Shown in pieces: positions 1 through 12,263 of a stretch of 64,000 nt of DNA. The notes beneath the pieces were generated by a model. It was not told the origin of the DNA. It made no database searches and was given only the letters and a program-made list of their open reading frames with translations. How positions within the stretch are numbered: the stretch's first letter is position 1; every line of letters starts with the position of its first letter. Both the position numbers and the translations under genes were made by a program. This stretch comes from Cordilura impudica (lineage: Eukaryota > Arthropoda > Insecta > Diptera > Scathophagidae), in contig OY821518.1 of the NCBI GenBank assembly GCA_963682025.1, positions 37,656,559-37,720,558 of the forward strand. The letters run 5' to 3'.

Positions 1-2054
1 GCAAATAATGCTAAAATACCTAGTTGTTAATAAAAAAAAAAATTTTTATGAATTATTTTATTTAAAGAGAAAAACACAAAAATAACGTTTGATGTTGTAT
101 TTTTTGTGTGTAATATTTACATATAAATACATACACATATTAAATAATACAAATAATATATATGTATATCCATAATAACTGCATGTTAGAAATAAATCGG
201 TATATTATTTTATTTACATAAAATTCTGCAATATTTTGTTGTGGGGAAAACACATCTCTTTTGCATTAACAGAGTGTAACTTCATTTTGCTCTTTGCTCA
301 GCGTGACTATGCCACAGTAGATGGCGCCACAATTTTTGTTCTAATTAGCTTTGCAATAGTTATTTCTATTTTAATATGAATGTCAATATTTTCAACTAGA
401 TATCATACAGAACAATGTTAAGAGTATACACGGGCTGGTCTTTTATTATTTCATACGTTTTTTCATTATTCTTTTACAAATATGAACATAAGTTTGGCAT
501 GTTAACTTTTTGTTGTCTTTATAAAATAGAGTTACCGAGTTCATCAATGAGTTTTTTTTCTTTAAAACAGTTCTACATAGTTATATAGAACTATTATTCT
601 GCTTAACCTACAAAATATCTGATTGCGATTACATCTAATTTTTAAAAATTGTTTATAATTACTAAAGCATTATTATTCACATAAATATAAAATTTCACTT
701 TTTAAATTTTCCATTTAAATTTAAGAAAATATCAATTCTATAAACTGGAATTAAAATTTCCAATTATAAATTAGAAAATATTAATTGAATTTCAGAAAAT
801 CATATCAAAACGTCGGAAATAATAATTTTAAATTTAGAAGACATCAATTGCTTCAAATTCCAAAAATAACATCAAATATGTTTACAATTAAAAAATGTTT
901 ACATTTAAAAAAAAATATTGGTATTCAGGAGAAATTAATAGCTTTTCGATAACTTCTTTTAACGATAATCGAATCGTTAAAAAAAGAAAAGCAAAATTAT
1001 CAGAAAAATCAGCTAAACGACAACCATTTTTGTGTTGTTTATTCAAACGATAAAAACTTAGATTTTTATGTTGAAATGTCGTCATACATAAATAAAAATC
1101 ATAAAATAGTGAAAATATTTTGCTTCTATTAAAAAACTTTTTTATATAAATAAAAAAATTAAATAGCACATTCAATTCATTATTTCATTTTCAAATAAAT
1201 AGACAGAAATGTTAGTAAAAAAAAATAGAGATATTAAACATAAACATAAAATCATCCTGTCAAACACGAAGTAATTTGTTTTTTTTTCTATTCTTTGTGT
1301 TTTTCGCTTATTTTGACAGAGATGCCACTCGTTTGCAATTTAAATAAATAGAAAAATAGATTTGTCGACTGTCGTTAAGATGTATGTACTTAGTGAATCA
1401 CTCAATCCTTAGTGCAAACAACAATAGCTGTCGATATATTTTGCGATTGTCGGATCGTTGAAATTTACAGAATCGGACTACAGAAAACATTAATTTAAAT
1501 TCAATGAATTTTATAAAACCGCAAATGATATTTAAGAATTGCGAACATAAAAATTGTTACATAAATAAACGCAATTGGATGAATGTTATTTATATATAAA
1601 TTTTCACCATTTTTGTGGATGAAAATTTGAAGTTTTTCAGGAAATAAAGATAACAAATTTTTTATTTAAAATGTTTGGGACATTTGGTTTTTTGCGTTTG
1701 GCATCCCTAATTTGATTATTTATTATTATAAATTTATTCTCTATGTTTTCCAATTATGGCAATATTTTAATAAAAAAGTTGAGAGAGCTTTTTTTTGGTT
1801 ATTATTTTGTTACTCCATCCGACCTATATGGGCGCAATGAAAAAATATTTCGCCAGTTAAAAGAAACTATACAGCCATCTCCAATTAGCACGATTTAATG
1901 CATATAGCCACCCTACACAACCATTACCTTTGCAATGGAGGTTAGGGCGAGCTATTTAATTAGCAAAAACTAAATTAAACGAGAAGTTATGTCTTATAAC
2001 CGGAAACGCATGCATATTTTTCCAATATTTTGTTTACATATATTATCAATACTC
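1..2054. other. AT-rich sequence without a recognised gene
   Basis: No coding signal, transposon end or RNA gene is recognisable on either strand. The longest frame (minus, 888-1175) has lysine/phenylalanine-rich low-complexity composition and no start context, so I treat it as chance. An imperfect inverted repeat lies at about 1882-1965: TAATTAGC/CCCTA-type arms around a CCATT...AATGG core. Confidence 0.6.
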
Positions 2055-2112
2055 ATACCGAGGTGGAGGGTATCAAAGATTCGGCACAGCCGAATTTAAC
2101 ACTCTTACTTGT
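2055..2112 (-). repeat. Terminal fragment of a hairpin-bearing dispersed repeat
   Basis: On the minus strand the order is CAAGTAAGAGTGTTAAATTC followed by a hairpin, stem ATTCGGC / GCCGAAT (2079-2095), then a GATACCCTCC stretch. The R repeats elsewhere have the same layout (CAAGTAAGAA, hairpin, CGATACCC) with a different hairpin sequence. A related hairpin sits at 11887-11903. I infer a sister family of R. Confidence 0.5.
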
Positions 2113-2269
2113 TTTTTAGTAGAGTAGAAAAGGTGTAGCCGTATGAGTGATATTATCAATACTAAATCAAACATACATCAGTATTTATTATTCTATTTTT
2201 TACATGGATATATTCATCAAAATTATTTTTTTAAGCCTAATCTACAACTTTTCTAAACAATGATATGAT

Positions 2270-2655
2270 ATGACATGATATGATAGCAAACAAACATCGA
2301 AATAAGGACAAACTCATTGCAGTATTTACTATATTCGCCAAGTACTTTCACCCTAAATTGGAATTTCTTACCGCCCAGACAATGACCCCTAATATTTTCC
2401 ACAGTATTATGTGCAACTTTATGTTTGTAGTCGTTTTGAAGAATTAAATGTCTCTGTTGTGAACCTAAAGTGGATTTTAAACTAGTTCATTTATAAGCTA
2501 TGTCTCAATCCATCAAAGTCTAAATGCATCATTATTACTCGAAGATCTGTGCCTCCACCAGCTATACCAGACATTTTCTTAACCGCCAGATTATCGAAAG
2601 TACACATTTTGGAATTATTTTCAATAACACTATTACCTAATCTGATCATATAAAT
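2270..2655 (-). pseudogene. Unclassified coding relic, 'CLGGKKFQ' family
   Basis: Two adjacent minus-strand frames are open and protein-like. The first (about 2652-2500) includes NNSKMCTFDNLAVKKMSG; the second (about 2490-2275) includes HCLGGKKFQFRVKVLGEYSK. They are separated by stops, so the unit is broken. The second frame has two relatives in this window: YCLGGEKFQDRIKVLGQYCK (28885-28655, minus) and CVVSEKFQARVKAFDQHSK (28150-28250, plus). Repetition of a coding-like block points to a transposable element protein. I do not recognise the family. It is not a host exon on present evidence, because all three copies are damaged in different places. Confidence 0.5.
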
Positions 2656-2660
2656 GTTAC

Positions 2661-3327
2661 TTTAGGAAAAACATATTCAATTCTTTGATCACTGTGGAAA
2701 ACTCAGAAGCTTACACCAGTACATGATTTGGATCAACGTGCAAAAAACCTATATATAAATCCAACTATTTACTAGCTGTGATTCTATTGCCAACTACGTA
2801 CAATTCTATACTAAGATATGTTTATAATTTGAAAAGATCACCCCACATATGAGCAAAAACTTTACGATTTGTGATTTTGCGATCTCTTGAAAATACGATC
2901 ATTGGTACTGATGCATAAGATGATATTTACACGTGAGACACGTAAACACGATTACTCTGTGTTGAGTTGGGTTTTGCTTAGCTAGTATGACGTGCACTCA
3001 ATGAGCTCTTGGCAGGAGCTGTTGTGAGTATTTCAATATTATTTATTTTATATTTCAAATGATTTCATTATATAATCTGCATTCGTTAAAAATGTGATAA
3101 ACGACCATTGTTTGGCTACAATCACAAAGGCGGGTTGTATTTTCTCAATAATATGTCGATGGGAAAATCAACAGTGACCAACTTTTAATCTGTTTAATGT
3201 AATAAAATCTTTTGTTTAATAAAATTGAGACTTTAAAACTGGTGTATGATATTTTTCTGAATCTTATATAATATAGTTTGATTAGAATTTTGCCACGAAT
3301 CATTCCATAGTTCAGATATATGTATAT
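2661..3327. other. Intergenic AT-rich sequence
   Basis: Nothing identifiable up to the left end of the long-TIR transposon. The four bases 3324-3327 (ATAT) are probably one side of its target duplication. Confidence 0.5.
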
Positions 3328-3880
3328 GGGGGGTTTCCTGTCAAGTGCACCAACTTTTGAAACCGATGTTTTCCGATCGGGATGAAATTTGCACCAAGGT
3401 TAGTCCTATTGGATAGTAGTTTAGACACAATTTTTCAATAAGATCGGTCCAGATCTCTCTGAGTTAGAGGGGATCAAAATTTGACATTTTGGCCAAACAG
3501 GTGTTTCTTCTCATCCATGTAACTTATTACCTATTGTTCTTAGAAAATTTTCTCCCAAATAGTTTAGATAGTTATTTCTTCAATATTTCGGGAAAAAAAT
3601 ACTTTAAAAAAAAAAAAAAATTTGAAACTTTTTTTTTTGCTAAATTAATTTTTTTTTTCATAAGAAAGCTTAGGATTTTTCCATTAAGAGCTTTTTGGTC
3701 GCTTAGTGGGATGGGAGTGGGATATCTATCAAAATAAATGTTTTGTAACTCAAGGCAACGGTTTTTCAATTTTTCACAAATGCACTATTTTGAATTTTTT
3801 TTGTGTGTAAAACCTTACAAATAAAACTTACACTGAGAAACTAGACAAATTAACGTTTCCGAAGGTATGTAACATACCTT
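3328..3880. repeat. Left terminal inverted repeat of the 2.7-kb transposon
   Basis: Pairs with 5463-6061. Matching blocks include the GATCGGTCCAGATCTCTCTG segment, the CACCTGTTTGGCC segment and TGAGAAACTAGACAAA. Homopolymer A/T runs account for most length differences between the arms. Confidence 0.85.
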
Positions 3881-3899
3881 CATAACATAACAGAAGAGA

Positions 3900-5155
3900 A
3901 TGGTTATCTGTAACCTGAAAGAGTTATTTGCAACATTTCAATCTGAACACGAGGATGTTAGAATTGACTTCACGAAATTAAATCAAATTTACCATGAAAA
4001 TGTTAAACTGATGTTGAAGGAAATCAACTTAAAGTATTTAACAGATGATTCGGCAGAAGATTTACACGATTACCGCGATTGCCTTAAATTGACTATGTGT
4101 CCTAATGCAACACCTTCTTGCCACTTAGGTGAATGTACCAATTGCCCGAAAACCATATTCATCAAAGAAAATTTAATCAACTCTTTAGATCGAGAATATA
4201 TAGAGGAGGTCAAATTTGATTCTTGGATTCAGACTGACAGATGCACATTGAAAACAATCATTTTAAATGTAGATGATTTTGTGGAAGAAATGTGTACAGT
4301 ATTGCTAAACTTGAGAAACCATGACTTTTTAGCCAAAGAGCAATGGTCATTCTTCAAGGATTTGAAGATACATTTGAAGTCTGGTGAATTCGTTATTTCA
4401 TATGATTTCGCAGAAAACTATAAATATGTTCTTCAGGATGCCATACAATAATTCCACTTCAATAACGACCAAGCAACTATATTCACAGTAGTTATTTACT
4501 ACATGAAAGATGAAAAACTGGAACACAAAAGTATGGCAATCATATCCGGCGATTTAAAACATGATACCGTTGCAGTTTATGAGTACCAGAGGATAATACT
4601 AAAATATCTAAAATCTTAATTTACAGTAAAGAAGATATACTACGTTTCGGACGGAGCTCGTCAACATTATAAAAACAAAAGTAGCTTGGCAAGTCTTATG
4701 CCCATGAAAAAGATTTTGGAATGCCAGCTGAGTGGCATTTTCATCCAACTGCTCATGTTAAAAGAGCATGTGATGGTATTGGAGCAAACCTTAAAAGAAA
4801 TGCAGCGAAGTATAGCCTCCAGTGCTCTCATCAAGATCGCACCTTATATGCGACTGCTTTATTCCATTGGGCAAAGAGTTATTGTAAAGAAACTAAAATA
4901 GTTTTTAGTAGCAAAGAGGGTCATCAGGAAACATTGAAAACATTGAAGAGCAGATTTGATGCTGCGGTAACAATCGATGGCACTGCTCAATACGATGCTT
5001 TTATACCGCTTGTCGATGGAAGACTCAAGTTGAAAAAGTTTTCTGCCTCTATTCAATGCGATTTCTTTCCAAAGACAACAAATAAACCAGCAGCGAGATC
5101 AACAGCTGAACCTAGTAACGCCAAGAAAGGATTGACAAAAAAACGCAGTAAATAA
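3900..5155 (+). pseudogene. Broken DDE-type transposase of the long-TIR transposon
   Basis: An intact 183-codon start (3900-4451) carries a cysteine cluster at residues 61-82 (C, CP, CHLGEC, CP). It is closed by a TAA at 4449-4451, but the same frame reads on as protein through IISGDLKHDTVAVYEY to a second TAA at 4617-4619, then through YYVSDGARQHYKNKS. Near 4720 the coding frame shifts to the one ending at 5155, which contains WHFHPTAHVKRACDGIGANL and ends in a lysine-rich tail (KKGLTKKRSK). SGD, SDGA..HYKN and the H..RACDGIG block resemble the catalytic region of a transposase-like family widespread in invertebrates. I recall the pattern but not a secure family name. Two stops and one frameshift make it inactive. 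Confidence 0.75.
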
Positions 5156-5462
5156 AGGCGACAAAAAAGCTGGATGAAAGACTGGGTATTTAAAAATTTA
5201 CAAGAGTTAAATACTTCATCAGCTACAATAAATTAAGTATAAAAATAGTTATGATATAAATGGATCTAATGCAATTAAGATTAAATTTTAATAAATTATT
5301 TATCTTTTTATTTTTAATATTATTATTATTATACATTAATTTAATTATTATTAAAAATAAATAAAAAATAATAATTTTTCAACATTCATATAGAAAAAAG
5401 CGATTTTTTTCCTGAGGTTAACATATTCTGAGTATTACAGTATCGAGGGTATAAAATTTTAG

Positions 5463-6061
5463 TTAGGTATGTTATATACCTTCGGAAAGTTTAGTTTGTC
5501 TAGTTTCTCAGTATAAGTTTTAGTTGTAAGGTTTTACACACAAATAGGAAAAAATTCAAAATAGTGCATTTGTGAAAAATTGAAAAACCGTTGTCTTGAG
5601 TTACAAAACATTTATTTTGATAGATATCCCAATCCCATCCACTAAGCGACCAAAAAGCTCTTAAAGGAAAAATCCTAAGCTTTCTTATGAAAAAAAAAAA
5701 AAGTGCCCTTTTTGAAAAAAAATGCAAAAACTGCTTTAATTTAGCAAAAAAAAAAAGTCTACAAATTTTTTTTTTTTTTTTCTTAAGTATTTTTTTTCCA
5801 AAATATTGAGGAAATAGCTATCTAAACTCTTTGGGAGAAAATTTTCTAAGAACAATAGGTAATAAGTTACATGGATGAGAAAAAACACCTGTTTGGCCAA
5901 AATATCAAAATTTGATCCCCTCTAACTCAGAGAGATCTGGACCGATCTTGTTGAAAAATTGTGTCTAAACTACTATCCAATAGGACTAACCTTGGTGCAA
6001 ATTTCATCCCGATCGGAAGACATCGGTTTCAAAAGTTGGTGCACTTGACATGAAATCCCCC
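5463..6061. repeat. Right terminal inverted repeat of the 2.7-kb transposon
   Basis: Reverse complement of the left arm. It is slightly longer because of expanded A/T runs and an extra AAAAGTGCCC segment near 5698-5735. Confidence 0.85.
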
Positions 6062-6065
6062 ATAT

Positions 6066-6818
6066 TTAAAAATTATTTTTTCTAAAGAATTTTTGACAGG
6101 AGCATCTGCTCCTTCATTTCCATAAATAGTTAAATGGCTTAGAATTCACAAAAAACTTATGTTATAGCTGTATAAAGATTTGATTACTGATTGCTAATTA
6201 TGTTAAATGGATCGTGTAATCTTTGTAATGCATTTTTAGTAACGGATATAATGAGAGTTCTATGTAGCTTTTGATTGCCAGTAGTTCACTTGTAAATGAA
6301 TGCGTTTATTTATTACAAGATTCCAGATTTCTCGCTCTTTGCAAAACCATCAGTGAAAGGGTGAAAATGATTTTAGTATGATGTATTAATTAAGTCATAG
6401 TATTCCTGATTTATTTCTCTAGAAGTCATCTCGTTTATAACAATATGCAAGCGAAAAATTTATATGTATATTGGAGAGAAAATTTTAATGGTGTAAAGTA
6501 GGTATTTTAGGCTTCTTGTTTCTAGAGGTGGGCATGAGAATAAAATTTGTATACTTTTAAAAGCTCCAACAGAAAGTCCAGTATTTGGAACTTTATGTAT
6601 ATCAATACATAATCTATAGTTAGAAGTACAACAGAGCTTAAAATTTTAAGAAGAGTTTTTGGGTCATTTATTAAATATTACATTTTACTGATCCTTTACT
6701 TTAATTATAGCACTCTTAGTCTTGTTGACCAGAAAATCAAATAAATATATAACTATTAATCATACATCACCATCCCACAGTCACCAAATTTTTATCTGAC
6801 CCTGAATACACAGGATTA
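6066..6818. other. Intergenic sequence between two transposons
   Basis: No gene or repeat end recognised. Confidence 0.5.
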
Positions 6819-6826
6819 CTATATAT

Positions 6827-8999
6827 CAGGCATGGGCAAATGCGGCCCCACGGGCCGCATGCGGCCCACGAACGAATTTTAGGCGGCCCCATATAAATTT
6901 AAAAAAAATTAAAAAATTTAATTTAGATTTAATTCAAAAAAAATCAAAACATTAATACCAAAATTTCAAAGTATTGTTCAAAAATAGCATTAATACGAGT
7001 ATACATTTTCAATATGGCCACAAAAATAACACAAATTATTTGAATGTAACGTCTGTTAGCATGCTTCATTTTTTCTATTAGAAACAATGTAGCAAGTACA
7101 AAAAAAATGCATTTTAAAAATTGTATGTTTGCAAAACACACCCATGATTTGAAAAGCAAATGACAGAGCATAATAATTTTTCTCTCTGGTTTTTTATAGT
7201 TCATTATTTTCAGGGTTATCAACTTTAAAATATCGAAAAGCACTAAACCGACAAAAATTGCATAATTTGAAAAAATAACACTATATTTTCCATTTTTTAT
7301 TTTTGCTTTTTTCAGTAAAAGCCCTGTTGTGATGAATGCTTGGGGATGAGAGCAGTCCCGATAATTAAATGTTTCATTAAAACTAGAAATTTTTATCTTT
7401 AGGATCAGAAAGCATTAAATTTTTTATACATATTGTACCAACCACTTCATAAAAATTTTTTCATAAAAGCATCTTTTGAAAAATAATTCAATTGAACTTT
7501 AAAATTTTGTTGAAAAAATTTAAAAACAAAAATTGGCAAATTGGACGATTTTTTAATTATATCTCATGTTCATTTTATTGAAATTAACTGGTAATACTCA
7601 ACATATATCTGTCCCGCTTTTTACTTTTACGGAATTAAAATGGCATCAACGAGCAATAAAATAAATAAAAAATTTCACTCACAATTTGACAAAGATTATT
7701 CCCTTAATATAAATCTTAGAGAGACTAAACTGAAGGCATTGCAGTCAAATATTGCAAAAGAACAGAACATTATTTCGTCTTTTAGCCATGGAAATGACAG
7801 ATCACTTGAAGCAAGTTACATAATAGCTTGGGATATTGCCCGTGATAAACGTCCTTATGAGGAAGCAGAGTTAAAAAAACACACTATGAAGAAGGTTATG
7901 AGCATTCTCCACCCTGATAACAAAAAAGCTGCATAAAGCGATAGCACGGCGCACAACCGGAGTGGGATTGGAGATATCAGCACTTTTATTGAAACAAGTT
8001 TAAAAAACAAACTAAAAAATTCTGCAGCATTTAGTTGAGCTCTTGATGAATCCACAGATGTTAGTGACGTTCCTCAATTGGCGATCTTCATTAGGTCTGT
8101 ATCAGTTGAATTTAATATCACTGAAAAAATGTTAGACCTTGTAGCTCTTTCTGAAACAATGCGAGGCATTGATGTAAGAAATGCGCTTTTCGAAGAAATT
8201 AACAAATTTGAATTGCCACGAGATAAAAGACCTCGAATGCAAAAAATTTTAATTTTTTCCTCTTTTAAAATTGAACGTAAATAATATACAAGACGATAAG
8301 CTAGAAGAATACATAAATAATTTAAAACAATTTCATGAAAATTTTAAATGTAGATTTGAGGATCTCAAACAACTTCAAGCAACATTCTCAGTTGTTGTTA
8401 ACCCATTTTTGTGTGATGTCCTAAATGATGAACTTTTATTATCCGATATAATTCTTGCAAAACCAGATGTTGGAAAATTGGAGTAGCTAGAAATGAAGGC
8501 TGATATTGTATTGAAAATGCATCATAAATCAACAACGTATTGTTCTGAATCTCTATACTCCACCATGAAAAATGTTAAAACAAAAATCGTTCACGTTTAA
8601 CAAATCAACATCTTACGGAACTCATTCGGACAACTTTGACAAACTACACCTCTGATTTTAAAGAAATAATCAAAAATTCTTCCTAATTTCTTTTTTATTT
8701 TTTGTTACCTATATTTTTATTTTATTTTTATATAATTCCTTTTTTTTATTTTATTTAAAATGAAATTCTTTGATCTCAAAAAATTTTAAAATATAACATT
8801 ATTTTTATAAATACTAATAATATTTCAGTATAAAATTTATTTGTAATGTGTATGAAATGAATTAATAAATTTTATGTTTGTTTAAAAATTGTTTTTTTGC
8901 TTTTTTGTTTTGTTTGTACAGAAATAAACTAGTGCGGCCCACCGTTAGTAGGTGAAATTCAAAATTTGGCCCAACAAGCCATTTACGTGCCCACCCCTG
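6827..8999 (+). mobile_element. Complete hAT-superfamily transposon copy
   Basis: The 2173-bp element has an exact 8-bp target duplication, CTATATAT, at 6819-6826 and 9000-9007, the hallmark length for hAT. The ends form a short imperfect inverted repeat: left CAGGCATGGGCA, right (reverse complement) CAGGGGTGGGCA. The terminal regions are also unusually rich in GGCC/GCGGCCC relative to the AT-rich interior. The internal transposase is broken, so the copy is dead. Confidence 0.93.
7640..8690 (+). pseudogene. Degenerate hAT transposase (ZBED/GTF2IRD2-like type)
   Basis: The first frame (7640-7936, 98 codons) holds an ASYIIAWDIARDKRPYEEAE block like the N-terminal part of hAT transposases of the GTF2IRD2/ZBED-related group. 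After a frameshift, the next segment has the first catalytic region, ALDESTDVSD (about 8036-8066), preceded by an in-frame TGA, then QLAIFIRSVSVEFNITEKML. A final segment (8271-8486) resembles the C-terminal part, with a PFLCDVLNDELLLSD stretch. Comparison with the usual hAT length (around 600 residues) implies a large internal loss between the DEST block and the C-terminal part. Several stops and frameshifts exclude function. Confidence 0.85.
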
Positions 9000-9007
9000 C
9001 TATATAT

Positions 9008-10660
9008 TGTCTCTCGTTTCACATGTCTGTAGTATGACACGATTTCACCTACACGATAAGACCACATATGTCACTTAATAAAAATTTTATGTAAAAATTA
9101 TCCATCAATGTGAAACAAACAAATTTCCTTTCGAATAAGTGAAATTTCCATATTTACGTTAATCACCGTGAATACAGTCTTTTAAGTGTGATATGAATTA
9201 CATATTACATATTGCTTAAAACATGTACACGTGCTAAAGTTGTTTATGTGTGAGAAAGTGAGTGTGTGTGAGTTTAATATTTGACTGATATTCATACTAA
9301 CTGAAAAGTTCAAGTTTGAGTTGGATTTTGTTGAAACCACAAATTGCTATTAACGAAAATCTAATCATAACCGGAAATTAATTTGACAGAAATCTCATTA
9401 AATTTACAGCTACTGCAAAAACATACATGTACGTAGTTGTGTGTGTGTGTGTGTGTGGGTGTGTGTGCAAACACAGACAACAAATAACGCGCACACACAC
9501 ATATTTAGGTATATAGACATTGTATATACCATTGCCGGCATTGAGTCGTCTATGAATTCGATTTATGATGGCGGTTGTTTGACTGACCCGTTGCTATTCC
9601 AATCTATTCGAGTATTTGATTTTTGGTTTGTAATATAATATAATTTTAATAAATGTTTGGGAATGCTTTGAGTTGATGATATATAAAAATCTATGATTAT
9701 TTGTGGCTTGTAGCTGTTGCAGAAGAGATGTAAAATTATTGAATATTGGGTATCGGGTGCCAATGCAAATGATTTTGTTTAAAATTTGAGGCCCCTTGCT
9801 GACTAACCGAACATGTTTCAATAATTAGAGAATTTTATATGTTTTAAAGAAAAATTATTTTTAACATACTCGTATATTTTAAAAAGTTTTTGTCATTTCT
9901 TAAAAAATTGTTTCTTATAATTAATGATAGAATTTAGCTTTGCCGATAATTAACAACATCTGGGTGCTTTTTTCAAATATTTTCTTTTGAAATTTTAAAT
10001 ATTTCAAAAACTGTTTCTCTATTCTCTATATTTCTGATTGTGTTATACACCTACTGAAATGAAAAGTAAAGCTGATGTCTTAAGCGGATTCCTGATTTGG
10101 TTCTGGAGGAAAAAGTCCTAGCAAAGAACCGATTTATATTAAGAAACATAAATTATACCATCTTATGGCTAGCAAATTGTGCTTTGTATTTGAGAAATTA
10201 TTTTATAATTTTTTTCATATTTTGTTTATATTTTATATATTTTAATTTTTTTTTATTTTTTCAAAATTAATAATTATAAAGGACACATAAAGCCATGACT
10301 GTCAAAATAGTTTAAGTACCAAAATCAAAATTTTTTAGGATAATTTTTTTTTTTTTTTGTTTTAAGCTAAACTTATTTCTCTGTAAATTCGTGACTGTAC
10401 TTCGTATACCTACACTTGCTAAAAAAAAGTATTCGTATACCTATGTTGTGTTTATATAAATAACTATTTGCAAATTTTAGGCATATAAAAAATGTAAAAA
10501 GAGATAAAATGATAAGAAAAGTATTCGTACATTTGAAATGTTAATACAAAAAATAAATAATAAATTTACTTAAATATTGCTTAAGTTAGTAGGTTTTAGG
10601 TTATACTTTGGGCTTTAGGTCCTCTGTGAGATTTGGCATCGACTTAAGCAATATATTATA
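9008..10660. other. Intergenic AT-rich sequence
   Basis: Apart from the TG repeat, nothing is recognisable; frames near 9441-9821 overlap that repeat or are short and lysine/asparagine-rich. Confidence 0.5.
9437..9468. repeat. (TG)n microsatellite
   Basis: About 16 TG units with one G substitution, followed by a short CA-rich mirror near 9490-9502. Confidence 0.9.
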
Positions 10661-11026
10661 CTAGCAGATCACAGTCCTCGAAATTCGATTGCAAATTCTA
10701 GGAAATTTTAATTTTTCAGTAAATAAAGACCCTAAAGTTATGCTAATCAATTATATCCAATTCGAAAATCAACACAAAAAACAAACTCATTTTTATTACA
10801 AACTCATTAACAAATTTAATAAACCCACACATAGCATTGTATAATTTTATGTATGTGTTAGTAGCAACTTTAAATGCAATTTACTCAAAATGAAAGAAAA
10901 AAATTTAATTATCTGTAAATCTGCAAAACGGCTAAAAAGAAATACCTTTCAAATAATATACATTTGGTCAAAATCAGGATAAAACGAAGGTCACAAGGAA
11001 TTGCCTAGCCTATTAATATTATAAAT
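10661..11026 (-). mobile_element. Non-autonomous Helitron copy 1
   Basis: Read on the minus strand, this family starts with TCTATAATATTAATAGGCTA, has no inverted termini, ends in CTGCTAG, and carries a GC-richer hairpin (CTCGAAATTCGAG) a few bases before CTAG. Insertion is between A and T. These are the classic Helitron signs: 5' TC, 3' CTRR, subterminal hairpin, A|T target. No Rep or helicase sequence is present, so the copies are non-autonomous. In this copy the hairpin is damaged and the 5' TC is eroded. Confidence 0.8.
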
Positions 11027-11989
11027 GAGCCAAAGTTTTAGCCGAATATCGGACGGATGGACCGACGGACGGACTGACAGACATCGGTACAGTTACCATC
11101 CTTAAAACAGAAAGCTGCAATTATAACTACCTACCCTCTTTTGCCATAGAGAATAGTAATATAATGCACTTCTTTAATAAATCATGGTATCAACTTCATG
11201 CCTTCCCCTTGAAAGTTTGGAATGCTTAATTTCTGTATCATGTCTATTTTTTGTTTTTTTTTTTTTTATAAATACATTTTATATTCAATAACTACGTAAT
11301 TAATTTTAAAAAAAATGTACAATTGCCATCAGATGAAAAGGAAACAGATACAGAAAGCATTACTTGTATTCCATACCATCCATCATTGGTTTTGTTGGCA
11401 AAGGAAGAACAAAAGTTTTGAAAACAACATGTATGATATTAAAAAAATATAAAGAAACTTACATACTTGTATGTACGAGTATATGAACATACAAACTAAC
11501 CAACTACCTTTAACTGGTAATTGTGGTTACATTAAAAAAAAATAAATTGGTTTTCTCTAAAGCAAAATATTCATAGATACATGTAAAAGTATATAAATAC
11601 ACCGCAAAAAGTATTTGTTTCAGTTGATAAACTTGTTGTGTAGACAATTAAAGATTAGTTTAGTTAAAGTCAATTTTTACAAGTTTAACTTCTAATTTTT
11701 TGCACAAAACTGGTTCATTTCATCAAAAGTTATTAATGAATATATAGACTTAACAAACTTTCAATACGTCTTAAAATTAATTGAACGTAAAAAATATGTT
11801 AGTTCTTATAAAATTTTATTACAGGTTAAAACCGTATATAATTAACGAGCGGATTTACATTACCCCTACACAAGTCAGAGTATTAAATTCGGCTGTACCG
11901 AATCATTGATAACATTCAGCTGTGTCTTAAAGTCAATATTATAACCAAAGTTGGTTAAGGTTACCATTTCAATAGAGTACTTTAACTTA
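11027..11989. other. Intergenic sequence with repeat fragments
   Basis: 11040-11095 has a GACGGAC-rich tract like the inner part of R repeats. 11870-11915 has a CAAGTCAGAG start and a hairpin ATTCGG/CCGAAT (11887-11903), a sister of the fragment at 2055-2112. No gene seen. Confidence 0.5.
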
Positions 11990-12252
11990 TGCCTCGTTTT
12001 CATTATGTCATTTTCAATGGCAATTGTTGTCAATTATTGTCAGTTGTATGAAAACGGGGTTTAATGTCTTGTCATTTACAACCCCTGTCAACATTTGATA
12101 TCTATAATGAAATTGCCAGCATGTTGTGTTTGACAGCCAAATATTTTGTTCGTTTATCAGATGTAATGCAAACGTAATGAATAGAAAATTACGAGATGTC
12201 AGTTGGGGCAATTGTTTGTTGTCAGTTTATATGACATAGTGAAAACCAGGCA
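11990..12252. mobile_element. MITE with TGCCTGGTTTTCA-type inverted ends
   Basis: The 263-bp sequence begins TGCCTCGTTTTCATTATGTC; its reverse-complemented right end reads TGCCTGGTTTTCACTATGTC. TTA flanks both sides (11987-11989 and 12253-12255), a possible 3-bp target duplication as used by PIF/Harbinger elements. The inverted repeat extends about 45 bases with mismatches. No coding capacity. Confidence 0.8.
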
Positions 12253-12263
12253 TTAAGTTCTAA

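Larger units (their letters stand above)
3328..6061 (+). mobile_element. DNA transposon with very long terminal inverted repeats
   Basis: The element is about 2.73 kb. Its ends are inverted copies of each other: the left reads GGGGGG then TTTCCTGTCAAGTGCACC, and the right, reverse-complemented, reads GGGGGATTTCATGTCAAGTG. The similarity continues inward for about 550 bases, to the GAAGGTATGTAACATACC region near 3860-3880 and its partner near 5463-5485. ATAT flanks both sides (3324-3327 and 6062-6065), consistent with a 4-bp target duplication. Between the arms lies one broken transposase gene. Long inverted repeats, a 4-bp duplication and a DDE-like protein fit a cut-and-paste transposon; the superfamily is not certain. 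Confidence 0.85.

Noticed and set aside
888..1175. 95-codon minus-strand frame
   Set aside because: Low-complexity lysine/phenylalanine composition in AT-rich DNA, with no motif or splice context.
3489..3769. Overlapping frames in both strands of the left inverted repeat
   Set aside because: They lie in the long terminal repeat of the transposon and contain its A/T runs; the mirrored frame at 5500-5727 has the same origin.
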